DNA of 64,000 nt from Chimaeribacter arupi (GCF_002858805.1 NZ_PJZI01000002.1:1-64000), one strand, 5' to 3'; shown: positions 20,733-30,959, numbered from the stretch's first letter. A program made the numbers and translations. The notes: generated from the sequence alone by a model not told the origin.

Positions 20733-21080
20733 TTACACTCCCCACACCACGATAGATCCATAAATTAAGTAAGCCAGCAGCGCCACGACGACGGCAAAAT
20801 GCACCATCAGACGGAAGGCGAACGGCTTCATATAGTCCGTTAATACCTGCCACATGCCGATCCAGGCGTGAACCAGGGTCGAAAACAGGGCAAGCAGGGT
20901 GAATACTTTCGTGACCGGGGAAGCGAAGAAGCCATGCCAGACGGCAAAGGTAATCGGGGGGGCGATGAGCACGAAGCCCACCAGGTAGATGATATACAGC
21001 GTGATGATGATGGCTGACGCACGCAGCAGAAGCCAGTCGTGCACGCCATTACGCCCTAATGCTGAGACATTGCTTACCAT
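20733..21080 (-). CDS. sdhD: Succinate dehydrogenase membrane anchor subunit SdhD
   Basis: A 115-residue three-helix membrane anchor that, with SdhC, binds haem b and ubiquinone. [20 protein letters not shown] is helix 1, and [16 protein letters not shown] holds the conserved His-Tyr region near the quinone site. Its start overlaps the sdhC end by 7 nt and its stop abuts sdhA, so the sdhCDA genes are tightly coupled. Confidence 0.97.
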   Translation of the reverse strand: MVSNVSALGRNGVHDWLLLRASAIIITLYIIYLVGFVLIAPPITFAVWHGFFASPVTKVFTLLALFSTLVHAWIGMWQVLTDYMKPFAFRLMVHFAVVVALLAYLIYGSIVVWGV

Positions 21081-21451
21081 ACCAAAACTCCAGCCAGAAT
21101 TGACAGCACGACGGTCAGCCCTATCGCCACGTAGGCTGAGCGGGTACCAGCGGCCAAACTCTCTTCAATCATGCCAAAATCCATTAACAAATGGCGGATG
21201 CCACCGCAAATGTGATAGGCAAGTGCGGTCAGGATTCCCCAAAATATGAATTTAACGAACCCGCTATTCATAATGGCCGCTGCCTGCATGAACCCCTCTT
21301 CAGAAGAGAGGGAAATGCCCAGAAGCCAGAGGAGGATACCCACCGCAACGAAGGTGATTACGCCAGAGACTCGGTGTAAAATTGACGCTATCGCAGTAAC
21401 AGGGAACCGGATCGTTTGCAGATCCAGGTTGACAGGTCTTTGTTTTTTCAC
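21074..21451 (-). CDS. sdhC: Succinate dehydrogenase cytochrome b556 subunit SdhC
   Basis: A 125-residue three-helix anchor. [20 protein letters not shown] contains the quinone-site Ser/Arg region. The haem-ligand histidine is in [20 protein letters not shown]. The start is GTG at 21451; an in-frame TAA lies two codons upstream, so a longer start like the E. coli MIRNVKK is impossible. The N-terminus is therefore four residues shorter than in E. coli, with only a weak ribosome site. First gene of sdhCDAB-sucABCD, divergent from gltA. Confidence 0.95.
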   Translation of the reverse strand: MKKQRPVNLDLQTIRFPVTAIASILHRVSGVITFVAVGILLWLLGISLSSEEGFMQAAAIMNSGFVKFIFWGILTALAYHICGGIRHLLMDFGMIEESLAAGTRSAYVAIGLTVVLSILAGVLVW

Positions 21452-22217
21452 GGATTAGCCCACACAGCTCTTATTATTTTCCTTCCTCCGGCCTGGGTGG
21501 GATCAGACAGCGTTAAGAGCCTTGGCCCTTCACGTCACGCGCTCAAACAACAACATCCACTGTGCTTAAACGGCGCGGTCTTATTAACGCTGGGTGCTCC
21601 TACTTCAGGGTGTTCCGGAGACCTGGCGGCAGTATAGGCCGTTCACATTCTCATTACAATTACCACACAAACCCTTTGGTCACATTTCCCCAAAACAGTG
21701 ATCCAAGCCACATTTTTCACAAAAGATACAAAATTAATTATCTAGTTTGACAATAGATCAACATTTCCATTACAAATAGGCATGCCCTCTCCCTTACGGC
21801 TTCAGGCTTCTCAGATCGGCACTTCCCTGGGAGCATAAGTTATGCAAAAGTGTACTTTGAGTTATGCAAAGGTGTACTTTGCGCAAAACCGTTCGTTATG
21901 TGAAAACCTGTAGCGGCTGACCTCTTTAGCGGGGCCGGCCCTGTGTCGTAAAGCGATGCCGTAGGGTGATGAATCCGGTTACCCAAGATCTACTGAGTCG
22001 TTAACAACCCGGAACGCAGCTTGTCCGCCCTGTAAGGTCTGCTCCAGAGGGCTGGCGCCCAGAGGGGATTACACCTCATAAACTGCACGTCATGAACGCT
22101 GTTCCCTTTCCGCTTACAGCTGCTCATGCGTCCGTTGTGGCACATGCCGGGCCTCTCCCGGCAGTGACAGCCCGGTTGTGACAGATTTTAATAATAAGGC
22201 GCTAAGGAGACAGTAAA
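21452..22217. other. Divergent control region, sdhC / gltA
   Basis: A 766-bp region with no convincing gene. The sdhC-proximal half is AT-rich and should hold the sdhC promoter. The middle holds a 22-bp tandem repeat (21839-21882). The gltA-proximal part (21900-22200) is GC-richer with no recognisable RNA or protein. The only ribosome site is AAGGAG before gltA. In E. coli this interval is the target of ArcA and CRP; I could not place convincing sites for either. Confidence 0.55.
21839..21882. repeat. Tandem 22-bp direct repeat upstream of gltA
   Basis: GTTATGCAAAAGTGTACTTTGA (21839-21860) is followed at once by GTTATGCAAAGGTGTACTTTGC (21861-21882): 20 of 22 bases match. A partial third copy starts GTTATGTGAAAACCTGTAG at 21895. 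The unit is two helical turns, so proteins bound to the copies would face the same side. No known operator matched by eye. Confidence 0.8.
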
Positions 22218-23501
22218 ATGGCTGATAAGAAAGCGACACTGACCCTGGAAGGCAGTGACCCGATTGAACTGGATGTGCTGGCCGGTACGCTCGGTCAGGA
22301 GGAGATTGATATCCGCAAGCTGGGTTCCCAGGGGCTGTTCACCTTCGATCCCGGTTTCACCTCCACCGCATCCTGTGAATCCAAAATCACCTACATCGAC
22401 GGCGATCAGGGTGTGCTGCTGCACCGTGGTTTCCCGATTGACCAGCTGGCGCAAGAATCCAACTACCTGGAAGTGAGCTATATCCTGCTGTATGGCGAAG
22501 CGCCGACCAAAGCACAGTTTGAAGAGTTCCGCACCAACGTGACGCGCCATACCATGGTGCATGAGCAGATCACCCGCCTGTTCCACGGCTTCCGCCGTGA
22601 CTCGCACCCGATGGCGGTGCTGTGCGGCGTGACCGGCGCACTGGCGGCCTTCTACCATGACTCGATTGACGTGGAAAATGAACGCCACCGTGAGATTGCG
22701 GCCTTCCGCCTGCTGTCGAAAATGCCGACCGTGGCCGCGATGTGCTACAAATACTCCATCGGCCAGCCGTTTGTGTACCCGCGCAACGACCTCTCCTATG
22801 CCGGTAACTTCCTGCATATGATGTTCGCTACCCCGTGCGAAGAGTACAAGGTGAACCCGGTGCTGGAACGCGCCATGGACCGCATCCTGATCCTGCACGC
22901 TGACCATGAGCAGAACGCCTCCACTTCTACCGTGCGTACTGCCGGTTCCAGCGGCGCGAACCCGTTTGCCTGTATCGCGGCAGGCATCGCCTCACTGTGG
23001 GGGCCGGCGCACGGCGGCGCGAACGAAGCCTGCCTGAAGATGCTGGAAGAGATCAACACCGTGGAGCACATCCCGGAATTCGTGCGCCGCGCGAAAGACA
23101 AAAACGACTCGTTCCGCCTGATGGGCTTCGGCCACCGTGTCTACAAAAATTACGACCCGCGTGCCACCGTGATGCGTGAAACCTGCCATGAAGTGCTCAA
23201 CGAGCTGAACATGAAAGACGACCTGCTGGAAGTCGCCATGGAGCTGGAGCACATCGCGCTGAACGACCCGTACTTCATCGAGCGCAAACTCTACCCGAAC
23301 GTCGATTTCTACTCCGGCATCATCCTGAAAGCGATGAAAATCCCGTCCTCGATGTTCACCGTGATCTTCGCGATGGCGCGTACCGTCGGCTGGATTGCAC
23401 ACTGGAACGAAATGCACCAGGACGGCATTAAAATTGCCCGTCCGCGCCAGCTCTACACCGGTTACGATAAGCGTGACTTCAAAAGCGAGCTGAAAAAATA
23501 A
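22218..23501 (+). CDS. gltA: Citrate synthase (type II)
   Basis: A 427-residue hexameric NADH-sensitive citrate synthase, condensing acetyl-CoA and oxaloacetate. It starts [12 protein letters not shown] as in E. coli. Active-site signatures are [28 protein letters not shown] and [15 protein letters not shown], with the catalytic Asp in PNVDFYSG. The ATG follows AAGGAG at good spacing. It is divergent from sdhC and ends in a strong terminator. Confidence 0.98.
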   Translation: MADKKATLTLEGSDPIELDVLAGTLGQEEIDIRKLGSQGLFTFDPGFTSTASCESKITYIDGDQGVLLHRGFPIDQLAQESNYLEVSYILLYGEAPTKAQFEEFRTNVTRHTMVHEQITRLFHGFRRDSHPMAVLCGVTGALAAFYHDSIDVENERHREIAAFRLLSKMPTVAAMCYKYSIGQPFVYPRNDLSYAGNFLHMMFATPCEEYKVNPVLERAMDRILILHADHEQNASTSTVRTAGSSGANPFACIAAGIASLWGPAHGGANEACLKMLEEINTVEHIPEFVRRAKDKNDSFRLMGFGHRVYKNYDPRATVMRETCHEVLNELNMKDDLLEVAMELEHIALNDPYFIERKLYPNVDFYSGIILKAMKIPSSMFTVIFAMARTVGWIAHWNEMHQDGIKIARPRQLYTGYDKRDFKSELKK

Positions 23502-23527
23502 CGGCCCTCACCGGCCTCTGACCCAGA

Positions 23528-23556
23528 CCGGGATGCGTTGGCATCCCGGTTTTTTT
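23528..23556 (+). terminator. gltA terminator
   Basis: CCGGGATGC (23528-23536) and GCATCCCGG (23541-23549) form a perfect 9-bp stem with a GTTG loop, followed by seven T. It lies 27 nt after the gltA stop. Confidence 0.95.
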
Positions 23557-23763
23557 ATGCCTGCCCGCTGCCTCATTCTATTATTCCCAGCCCGTCTTTC
23601 GCCCCACATTATCATTATTGTGAATATTCTTTATCTATTCACTAAATCAATATTTTTCAGAACCATTTCTTATTCAATGCCTAAGCCTGCGCCGTTTTGA
23701 GAAAATAAGAAAATCGTTGAAAAGCCCCTCCCCGCCCTCTATTTTGCCGCCTTTTACGCGCCT

Positions 23764-23797
23764 CACCGACCGCCCCTTTTCGGTGGGGTGTTTTTTT
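23764..23797 (+). terminator. Terminator-like hairpin in the autotransporter leader
   Basis: CACC-G-ACCG (23764-23772) pairs with CGGT-GG-GGTG (23781-23790) around CCCCTTTT, followed by seven T. It ends only 26 nt before the autotransporter ATG and already has a gltA terminator upstream. It may be an attenuator or the end of a short RNA from 23560-23797. The rest of 23557-23763 is AT-rich with no gene seen. Confidence 0.6.
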
Positions 23798-23823
23798 ATC
23801 CACGCCTTTTTTCAGGAAGAAAA

Positions 23824-26808
23824 ATGCATCACCGGCCCGCAGCCCACCGCCCCCTGTTCCGTAAAACCGTGATTGCCGGTCTGCTTTGCAGCCTGCCGCC
23901 GCTGACCGCCGCCTGGGCGGAGGATCGCCACCCGCGCATTATCAATGACGGTGCCGCCCATACGCTGAATAACGTTGATATTTACAGCGACAGCGCCAAT
24001 GCCCTCACCGTGAATAACGGCAGCCGCCTCACCCTCACAAACAGCACCCTGACCATTGACGGAATAACAGCAAAAGGCATTGCGGCCGACGGTGAAAATA
24101 CCCTGCCGCCCACCACGCTGGAGGCAAAAAATATCCTCATCCATGTCGGCGGGAAAAAGGCCAAAGGGATTGAACTCGCCGGCCATGTCACGGCGACACT
24201 GGCTGATGCGGTTATTTCACTGCAAGACGGCGTCTCTGCGCTGCAAAGTAAACTCGGTGCCACCCTGAGCGCCGACAATATGCAGATCGTGGTGGACAAC
24301 ACGGCCCACGGCAGCGCGCCGACGATGGAAGTGGTGGATATCATCGGCACTCAGGCCGTGTTCAACGGCGGCGATATCCGGGTGGCGACGCAAGGCACGC
24401 TGGACGTGTTTAACGTCTCCGGCACGGAAACCCAGCAAGGCCGCCTTACGCTGAACGGCCTTAACGTGGCGGTCAACGGGCCGGAAAGCGGCCGGCCCAG
24501 CTACCTGATTAACGCCAGCGGCAACAGCCGGATCACCGTCAACGGCGGCGACTATCTTATACGCGCCGGGAACGGTTACGGCGTCTGGCTGGTGGATGAG
24601 CGCGTGCAGATGGAGGCCACCGGTATGACGCTGACCACCGAAGGCAACGGCGCGCACGCCATAGATAACCGCGGCCGGCTGGCGATGGCAGGCAGCCGGA
24701 TCACGACGCTTGGCAATAATTCGCACGCCCTCTATACCGAAGCCACAACCCATGCGCGCGATCTGGTGCTGAACACGGCAGGCAAACGCAGCGCGGCCAT
24801 CGCTGCCGCGCGCGGGGGTGAGGTGGCGTTGAACGGGGTTTCTGCCGCCACCTCCGGCGAAAACAGCAACCTGCTGCTTAACTTTGGCGACAGCCATATC
24901 GCCGCTACCGCGCTGACCGGCACCGCCTCCGGCGACCGGGCGGATGCGATAAAAACCTACGCCAACGCCACCCTTGCCCTCACTGACAGCCACCTGACTG
25001 CCGGGGGTGTTGACGCCCACGGCATCACGATGCTCAACGACTCGGCGCTTCGGGCCGCCACCACCGCCATCACGCTGGATAACAGCACGATCCAGAGCGC
25101 ACAGTCCGCAGCCGTCTCCGCGCTGGGCGGCGGCATCACGATTAACCTCGCCAACAGCAGCCAGCTCACCGGCGGGAACGGCGTGCTGCTGGAAACCGCC
25201 GTCATTCAGGACACGGCGGGCAACCTGGTGCATGATGACGTCACCCTCAATGCGGGCGGCCATTCGCACCTGACCGGTGATGTGCTGATCGATCCCCTGG
25301 CGGCAGAGAACAACGCCGCCCTGCATTTGCGCGACGCCTCCCGCTGGCAGGGGGCCACGCCGCAGCTCAACCAGCTCACGCTTGACGCCACCAGCCAATG
25401 GGCGATGACCGGTGACAGCCGTATCCAGCAGCTTGCGCTGGGCGGCGGTACGCTTGCCATGCAGCACCACGGCGATCGCTACCTGACCCTGCATACCGAT
25501 AGCCTGAGCGGCGGCGGCGATCTGCTGTTGAACACCGCGCTGGCCGGTAACGCCTCCGCCACCGACCGGCTGGTGGTTACCGGCGAGATGCGCGGCGATT
25601 ACCAATTGTTCGTGCATAACACCGGCGGCCGCGGCGGGCTGACCACCGGTGACGGCATCAACGTGATTCAGGTGGACGGCAGCAGCAGCGGCAGCGTGAC
25701 GCTGGGGCAACGGGTGGCGGTGGATGCCTACGACTATTTCCTCTATCAGGGCGGCGAACAGGATGCCGACGACTGGTACCTGCGCTCCACCTTTACTGAC
25801 GAGCCGGTGACACCGGACGATCTGCCGCCGGACGACACGCCGTCAGACGATCCGCACCCTGCGCCACCGGCCCCCCAGCCCGACCCGGACGACATCCCGT
25901 GGCGGGAAGAGGTGCCGGGTTACCTGGCGGCGCCGGTGCTCAACCAGCGTTACCTGTTTGACGCGCTCGGCACCTACCACCAGCGCACCGGCGGCGATGT
26001 GGCGCACCTCGACGGCAGCTGGCTGCGGGTGTTTGACCAGCAACAGGATCTGGATTCCGGCCGGTTTGGTTATGACAGCGAAACCCGCTATGTGCAGTTG
26101 GGCAACGACGTGTACGAAGACCGCAGCAGCACGGCCACTACCCGCGCCGGCTGGGTGCTGACGCTCGGCAGCCAGCGCACGGACGCCGAAGACCGCCAGC
26201 GCGCACTGAACCCGGCGCTCTCTATCGCGACCGGCCGGATCGAGAGTGAGATTTACAGCCTCGGCGGCTACTACAGCGTGCAGGCTGACGATGGCGGTTA
26301 TCTGGATGTGATCGGCCAGCTCAGCACGCTTCATAATGACTATTTCAGCGCCGGGCACAGCGCGCAGCATGGGGTGGGCGTCGCCGCCTCTTTCGAGGCC
26401 GGGAAACCATTCGCCCTGGGTAACCTGCTCATGCTGGAGCCGCAACTGCAACTGAAATACCAGTACCTGCATCTGGACGGGTTTCACGACGCGATCAGCC
26501 CCGTCTCCGGCGTGGCGCAAAGCAGCGGCGAGGCGCGTGCCGGGCTGCGCCTGTACCGTGACGTTGGCCACTGGCAGCCCTATCTGACGCTCGATGCCGC
26601 CACACTGATCGGGGATGAACCGGCGGTGCGCGTTGGTTCACAGCAGATCCAGACTGAGTTCAGCAACAGCTACTGGCAAACCGGGCTGGGCGTGGCGGCC
26701 ACCCTCAGTGACCGCGCCAGCGCCTACGGGGAGTTCCGCTATCAGCAGGCGTTTGACCGGCAGAGCGACGGCTATGCCGGGATGATCGGGGTAAAAATCG
26801 CTTTCTGA
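23824..26808 (+). CDS. Autotransporter (type Va) with beta-helix passenger
   Basis: A 994-residue autotransporter. It has a signal peptide (residues 1-32, ending TAAWA), then a passenger to about 660 made of short Asn/Gly/Thr/Ser-rich beta-helix turns (NNGSRLTLTNSTLTIDG types). An acidic Asp/Pro linker (DDLPPDDTPSDDPHPAPPAP) comes next, and a C-terminal 12-strand beta-barrel from about 710 ends in GVKIAF, the outer-membrane Phe signature. It resembles the AIDA-I/pertactin class. The ATG at 23824 follows AGGAAG; an upstream in-frame GTG would lie inside the leader terminator. Substrate or adhesive role unknown. It fills the slot held by the ybgOPQD fimbriae in E. coli. Confidence 0.88.
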   Translation: MHHRPAAHRPLFRKTVIAGLLCSLPPLTAAWAEDRHPRIINDGAAHTLNNVDIYSDSANALTVNNGSRLTLTNSTLTIDGITAKGIAADGENTLPPTTLEAKNILIHVGGKKAKGIELAGHVTATLADAVISLQDGVSALQSKLGATLSADNMQIVVDNTAHGSAPTMEVVDIIGTQAVFNGGDIRVATQGTLDVFNVSGTETQQGRLTLNGLNVAVNGPESGRPSYLINASGNSRITVNGGDYLIRAGNGYGVWLVDERVQMEATGMTLTTEGNGAHAIDNRGRLAMAGSRITTLGNNSHALYTEATTHARDLVLNTAGKRSAAIAAARGGEVALNGVSAATSGENSNLLLNFGDSHIAATALTGTASGDRADAIKTYANATLALTDSHLTAGGVDAHGITMLNDSALRAATTAITLDNSTIQSAQSAAVSALGGGITINLANSSQLTGGNGVLLETAVIQDTAGNLVHDDVTLNAGGHSHLTGDVLIDPLAAENNAALHLRDASRWQGATPQLNQLTLDATSQWAMTGDSRIQQLALGGGTLAMQHHGDRYLTLHTDSLSGGGDLLLNTALAGNASATDRLVVTGEMRGDYQLFVHNTGGRGGLTTGDGINVIQVDGSSSGSVTLGQRVAVDAYDYFLYQGGEQDADDWYLRSTFTDEPVTPDDLPPDDTPSDDPHPAPPAPQPDPDDIPWREEVPGYLAAPVLNQRYLFDALGTYHQRTGGDVAHLDGSWLRVFDQQQDLDSGRFGYDSETRYVQLGNDVYEDRSSTATTRAGWVLTLGSQRTDAEDRQRALNPALSIATGRIESEIYSLGGYYSVQADDGGYLDVIGQLSTLHNDYFSAGHSAQHGVGVAASFEAGKPFALGNLLMLEPQLQLKYQYLHLDGFHDAISPVSGVAQSSGEARAGLRLYRDVGHWQPYLTLDAATLIGDEPAVRVGSQQIQTEFSNSYWQTGLGVAATLSDRASAYGEFRYQQAFDRQSDGYAGMIGVKIAF

Positions 26809-26826
26809 TTTCCTTTACCCTGTGGG

Positions 26827-27618
26827 TCAGTGCTGGCAGGCCGGGCACCAATAAAACGGCCGGGAGGAGAGCGTGGTTTTCTCAATGAGGCTGCCGCACC
26901 GTTCGCAGGGTTTCCCGGCGCGGTGGAACACCCGGAAGCGGAACAACGCGCCGTGGTGTTTGCTCTCTTTAGCCTTGCCGCGCGTGGCATAGGAGAGGCG
27001 CGCAATGCTGAGCACCGCCTCGGCCAGCGCCTCCCGCTGTGCCTCGCTGAGATCCTGCGGTTTGTGCTGCGGGGCCAGTTGCGCCTGCCAGAGAATCTCT
27101 GCCCGCAAATAGTTGCCCAGCCCGGCGATAAACGCCTGATCCAGCAGCGTGCCCGCCAGCTGACGGCGGCGGAACGCCGGGGACATCAGCCGCTCGCGCA
27201 CGATGTCCGGCGTCAGGGCCATGTCCAGCACATCCGGCCCGATGCGCGCCAGGAACGGATGGGTGTCTACCTCATCCGTGACCCACAAGGAGATGTCTGA
27301 GGCGCTCAGCAGCACCACCGCCTTGTCCGCGGTTTCCAGCCGCACGCGCGGCGAGCGCTTGCCCGCCGGTTCCTCTCCCGGTTTCACCACCCGCCAGACG
27401 CCATACAACTGGTTGTGGCTGTAGAGCGTCATACCGTTGGAAAAGTGGGTCAGCAGCGCTTTGCCGCGGGTTTCAAAGCGGATGACGCGGCAGCCGATCA
27501 GTTCAGGTTGGTAGGGTTGCAACTGGGGAAAGGCGAACCAGACATGGGTCAGCGGCTTGCCGCCTACCGCTTTTTCAAGCTTATCGGCCGCGCGCCGGAT
27601 TTCCGGGCCTTCAGGCAT
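26827..27618 (-). CDS. nei: Endonuclease VIII (oxidised-pyrimidine DNA glycosylase/AP lyase)
   Basis: A 263-residue base-excision repair enzyme of the Fpg/Nei family. Pro2 and Glu3 of [15 protein letters not shown] are the catalytic nucleophile and acid. [22 protein letters not shown] is the helix-two-turn-helix. The C-terminal zinc finger has CERCG and CPACQ. It is convergent with the autotransporter, 18 nt away, with no terminator between. Confidence 0.96.
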   Translation of the reverse strand: MPEGPEIRRAADKLEKAVGGKPLTHVWFAFPQLQPYQPELIGCRVIRFETRGKALLTHFSNGMTLYSHNQLYGVWRVVKPGEEPAGKRSPRVRLETADKAVVLLSASDISLWVTDEVDTHPFLARIGPDVLDMALTPDIVRERLMSPAFRRRQLAGTLLDQAFIAGLGNYLRAEILWQAQLAPQHKPQDLSEAQREALAEAVLSIARLSYATRGKAKESKHHGALFRFRVFHRAGKPCERCGSLIEKTTLSSRPFYWCPACQH

Positions 27619-27707
27619 GGGGACTGCTCCTTCGCTATGTCATAAACAGGTCAGGCACGCGTTAACGTGCCTGCCAATGCCCTGAAGTATAGCGTAAAAG
27701 CCGTGGT

Positions 27708-28358
27708 TCAGTGGGTGGCGCCGCCGCCCACCAGCAGGTCGCGCTCGGTGTTGAGTGCAATGGCGATCGCCAGCTCCAGCGCCGTCAGCACGGTGTTGGC
27801 CGCCATGCTCGGGCTGCCGGGATGGTGCGCCGCCTGCTCCGGCAGATAAGGGATATGGATAAACCCGCCCTTGATGCGCGGGTTGTTTTTCAGGTGCAGG
27901 TGGTGCAGTAACCCGTACATCACATGGTTACAGACAAACGTCCCGGCGGTTTGCGACACCGCCGCCGGAATGCCCGCCTCGCGCAGCCCCTCAACAATCG
28001 CCTTGATCGGCAGTTGCGAGAAGTACGCCGCCGGGCCGCCCGGCACAATCGGCTCATCAATCGGCTGCTGCCCCTGATTGTCCGGGATGCGGGCATCATC
28101 GACGTTAATCGCCACCCGTTCCAGGCTGATTTCCGCCCGGCCGCCCGCCTGCCCCACCGCCAGAATCAGCCGCGGCTGGGTGTCCGCTATCGCCGCCTCG
28201 AGCGCTTCCAGCGCATGGTGGAACACGCAAGGCAGTTGGCGCGCCACGATATGCACGCGGCCCAGCTCCATATCATGCAGCCGCTTCACCACCTCCCAGG
28301 AGGGGTTGATGCGCTCACCATCAAAGGGTTCAAACCCGGTAATCAATACAGTTTGCAT
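27708..28358 (-). CDS. pcp: Pyroglutamyl-peptidase I
   Basis: A 216-residue cytosolic cysteine peptidase (family C15) that removes N-terminal pyroglutamate from peptides. The catalytic triad is visible: Glu80 in [10 protein letters not shown], Cys143 in [11 protein letters not shown] and His168 in GFIHIPYLP. It begins [19 protein letters not shown], typical of the family. It lies 45 nt downstream of the DUF979 gene on the same strand, at the end of the pxpBCA-DUF969-DUF979 group, so its product would feed 5-oxoprolinase. Absent from E. coli at this place. Confidence 0.95.
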   Translation of the reverse strand: MQTVLITGFEPFDGERINPSWEVVKRLHDMELGRVHIVARQLPCVFHHALEALEAAIADTQPRLILAVGQAGGRAEISLERVAINVDDARIPDNQGQQPIDEPIVPGGPAAYFSQLPIKAIVEGLREAGIPAAVSQTAGTFVCNHVMYGLLHHLHLKNNPRIKGGFIHIPYLPEQAAHHPGSPSMAANTVLTALELAIAIALNTERDLLVGGGATH

Positions 28359-28403
28359 CGTCTCATCTCCCCGCAGGCCCTGTTTTCAGCATAGCCAGTA
28401 TGC

Positions 28404-29414
28404 TCATAAAAACATCAAAAAATAGAGCAGGAAAATATTCACCAACAGCAGTGCCAGCCCTGTCGGGATCTGTGCCTTGATCACCGCATTGCGGTCCGGC
28501 AACTCCAGCAGCGCGGCGGGCACAATGTTGAAGTTGGCCGCCATCGGCGTCATCAGGGTGCCGCAATAGCCGGAGAACATGCCGATCGCCGCCATCACCG
28601 CCGGGTTACCGCCCTGCTGCATCACCAGAATCGGGATGCCGATCCCGGCGGTCACGATCGGGAACGCGGCAAAGGCGTTGCCCATCACCATCGTCAACAG
28701 CGCCATGCCGACGGCATACACCGCCACCGCCACCAGCCGGTGGTTCACCGCCAGGTACTCCTGCGTCAGGTGGGAAATGGCGCTGCCGACCCCGGCCGAG
28801 GTAAACAGCAGCCCGAGCGTCGCGAGAATTTGCGGCAGGATAAACGCCCAGCCGATGGCATCCAGCAGGCGGCGCGTCTCCTGCACCGATTGCAGCGCCG
28901 AATCCCGCGTCATCCGCAGTGCCATCAGCAGGCCGACCACGCAGCCGACCAGCATTGAGAACAGCGTGTTGAGCGTCGGCGGGCTGCCGGCACCAAACAC
29001 CGTGGCCGCCAGGCCGGGGATATTGTTGAACGCCAGCACGCCCAGCACCGTCACCACCGGGATCGCCAGCGCAGGCAGGAACAGCCGGTTGCCGAGCCGC
29101 CCTGCGCTTTCGGCACGCGCTTTCTCACTGCGCTGGTGGTAACTGCCGAGGCGCACCCCGCCGCACCCGGCGATCAGCGCCATCAGCACCACTACCACGC
29201 CCACCGCAATGTTCAGCGTGCGCACGCCTTCTGCCCCGCCCTGCGCGGCGGCCCACTGCCCGGCCCAGTCACCCAGCAGGAAAATCAGGCCATACAGCCC
29301 CCAGAACAGCCCGGTAAACAGGCGGCGCGGGTTGGCGCGGTCACGCAGGGACATCACGCTGACAATCAGCAGCAAGACCCCGGCCAGCACATAGAGATAG
29401 TGTTGCTGGAACAT
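28404..29414 (-). CDS. DUF979 membrane protein, probable transport partner of DUF969
   Basis: A 336-residue polytopic membrane protein with about ten hydrophobic segments and almost no soluble domain. It matches the DUF979 family in length and in its pairing with DUF969. Its ATG overlaps the DUF969 stop by one base (TAATG), so the two are made together. The family has no proven function that I know of. The neighbours on both sides (PxpA and Pcp) handle 5-oxoproline, so uptake of pyroglutamate or pyroglutamyl peptides is the natural inference. The C-terminal region GIPILVMQQGGNPAVMAAIG resembles the re-entrant parts of ion-transporter families. Confidence 0.8.
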   Translation of the reverse strand: MFQQHYLYVLAGVLLLIVSVMSLRDRANPRRLFTGLFWGLYGLIFLLGDWAGQWAAAQGGAEGVRTLNIAVGVVVVLMALIAGCGGVRLGSYHQRSEKARAESAGRLGNRLFLPALAIPVVTVLGVLAFNNIPGLAATVFGAGSPPTLNTLFSMLVGCVVGLLMALRMTRDSALQSVQETRRLLDAIGWAFILPQILATLGLLFTSAGVGSAISHLTQEYLAVNHRLVAVAVYAVGMALLTMVMGNAFAAFPIVTAGIGIPILVMQQGGNPAVMAAIGMFSGYCGTLMTPMAANFNIVPAALLELPDRNAVIKAQIPTGLALLLVNIFLLYFLMFL

Positions 29415-30142
29415 TATTGGCCTCCTTTGCGTGACAGGGCCGCGCTGTTCAGGGCGGACAGCTCACGCCGGAGCTGCCGGTCAAGCCGGTTCAGGCGGAA
29501 GGCGTGGATCAGGAACGCGCACACCGCCGTCGGGATGCCCCACAACGCAATGTGCAGCGGCTCGGTCTGGATCCCGGCGGACTCCAGCATGAAATTATGC
29601 ATAAAGATGATGGCCCCAAACGCGACAAAAATATCCTCGCCAAAGAACAGGCCGACGTTGTCGGTCGCCGCTGCCATCGCCCGCAGCCGGTGGCGGGTGG
29701 CTTCCGGCAGCTCACCGTGGCGCGCGGTGGCCGCCCCTTCGGTCATCGGTGCCAGCATCGGCCGTACCATCTGCGGGTGGCCGCCGAGGCTGGTCAGCCC
29801 CAGCGCCGCCGTCAGCTCACGCGCCAGCAGGTAGACCGTCAGCAGGCGCCCGGCCGTGGCGCTGTGGATGGTGGCGATAAACGCCTGCGCCCGCTCCTTC
29901 AGCCCGTGGCGCTCCAGCAGGCCGATCACCGCCAGCGGCAGCAGCAGGATCAGCGGCAGGGTGCGGGTGCTGAGAAAGCCCGACCCGAGTTTCTCCAGGA
30001 TGGCGGCCACCGGCATCTGCGCCGCCAGCCCGGTGATAATGCCGGCGACAATCACCACCAGCACCGCGTTAAAGCGCAATAAAAACCCAATGACGATGGC
30101 GGCAATGCCCACCAGCGGCCATAAGTTGACAGCCTCTTGCAT
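29414..30142 (-). CDS. DUF969 membrane protein, probable transport partner of DUF979
   Basis: A 242-residue membrane protein of the DUF969 family with about six helices. The segment ELTAALGLTSLGGHPQMVRP, followed by MLAPMTEGAA, is the most distinctive part. The true start is the ATG at 30142 behind GGAGCAGGAACT. An in-frame opening continues upstream into pxpA sequence but encodes only Arg/Ser-rich shadow translation. The gap to the pxpA stop is 79 nt. Always found with DUF979 as far as I know; together they look like a two-subunit permease. Confidence 0.8.
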   Translation of the reverse strand: MQEAVNLWPLVGIAAIVIGFLLRFNAVLVVIVAGIITGLAAQMPVAAILEKLGSGFLSTRTLPLILLLPLAVIGLLERHGLKERAQAFIATIHSATAGRLLTVYLLARELTAALGLTSLGGHPQMVRPMLAPMTEGAATARHGELPEATRHRLRAMAAATDNVGLFFGEDIFVAFGAIIFMHNFMLESAGIQTEPLHIALWGIPTAVCAFLIHAFRLNRLDRQLRRELSALNSAALSRKGGQ

Positions 30143-30221
30143 AGTTCCTGCTCCCAAAGCGATCAGCACCGGGCAAGGCCCGGTGCGTAACATGCCCCAA
30201 ACGGGCGAAAAAGGGGAAAAA

Positions 30222-30959
30222 TCAGGCGGCGCGGATGGCGATCTGCCGCTGCTCAAAACTGCGACGCAGCAGGCGGGCGAACGCCAGCGCGTGGGCGCCG
30301 TCGCCGTGCACACAGACGCTGTCCGCCTGCACCGGCACCGCCTGCCCGCTGCGGCTGATGACCTCGCCCCGCTCCACCATATGCAAAGTTTGCGCCAGCG
30401 CCTGCTCGTCACTCTCGATTAACGCATCCGGCTCACTGCGCGGCACCAGCGTGCCGTCATCCTGGTAGCGGCGGTCAGCAAACACTTCCTGCCGGGTTTG
30501 CAGCCCCAGCCGCTGGCCGGCGCGGATAAGCTCACTGCCCGCCAGCCCGACCAGCCGCAACGTGCCGTCCACCGCCAGGACGGCGCGGGCAATGGCATCC
30601 GCCAGCGCCGGATCTTTCGCCGCCTGGTTATAGAGCATCCCGTGCGGCTTCACATGCACCAGCGTGCCGCCCTCGGCACGGGCGATCGCCGCCAGTGCGC
30701 CGATCTGGTAGAGCACCTGCGCGTAGACCGTTTCCGGCGGCAGTTGCATCGCCGTGCGGCCGAAGTTTTCACGATCCGGGAAGCTGGGGTGTGCACCGAT
30801 AGCGACGCCGAACTCACGCGCCCAGCGCACCGATTGCACCATGGTTTGCGCGTCCCCGGCGTGGAAACCGCAGGCGATATTGGCGGAGCTTACCAGTTGC
30901 AGCAGTTCACGATCGTTGGCGCAGCCCTCACCCAAATCCGCATTCAAATCAACGGCCAT
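30222..30959 (-). CDS. pxpA: 5-oxoprolinase subunit A (LamB/YcsF family)
   Basis: A 245-residue subunit of the PxpABC ATP-dependent 5-oxoprolinase that opens pyroglutamate to glutamate. Family signatures are [33 protein letters not shown] (split here as DLNADLGEG and [10 protein letters not shown]), [12 protein letters not shown] and CVHGDGAHA. The start overlaps the pxpC end by 11 nt. Gene order B-C-A on the minus strand as in E. coli ybgJKL. Confidence 0.96.
   Translation of the reverse strand: MAVDLNADLGEGCANDRELLQLVSSANIACGFHAGDAQTMVQSVRWAREFGVAIGAHPSFPDRENFGRTAMQLPPETVYAQVLYQIGALAAIARAEGGTLVHVKPHGMLYNQAAKDPALADAIARAVLAVDGTLRLVGLAGSELIRAGQRLGLQTRQEVFADRRYQDDGTLVPRSEPDALIESDEQALAQTLHMVERGEVISRSGQAVPVQADSVCVHGDGAHALAFARLLRRSFEQRQIAIRAA

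Noticed and set aside
19023-20768. 581-codon opening opposite sdhA
   Set aside because: GC-rich DNA keeps antisense frames open. It has no family motif and mirrors the conserved sdhA codon pattern.
21749-21763. TTGACAATAGATCAA near sdhC as an FNR site
   Set aside because: The spacer is 5 instead of 4 and one half-site base is wrong, so it is not convincing.
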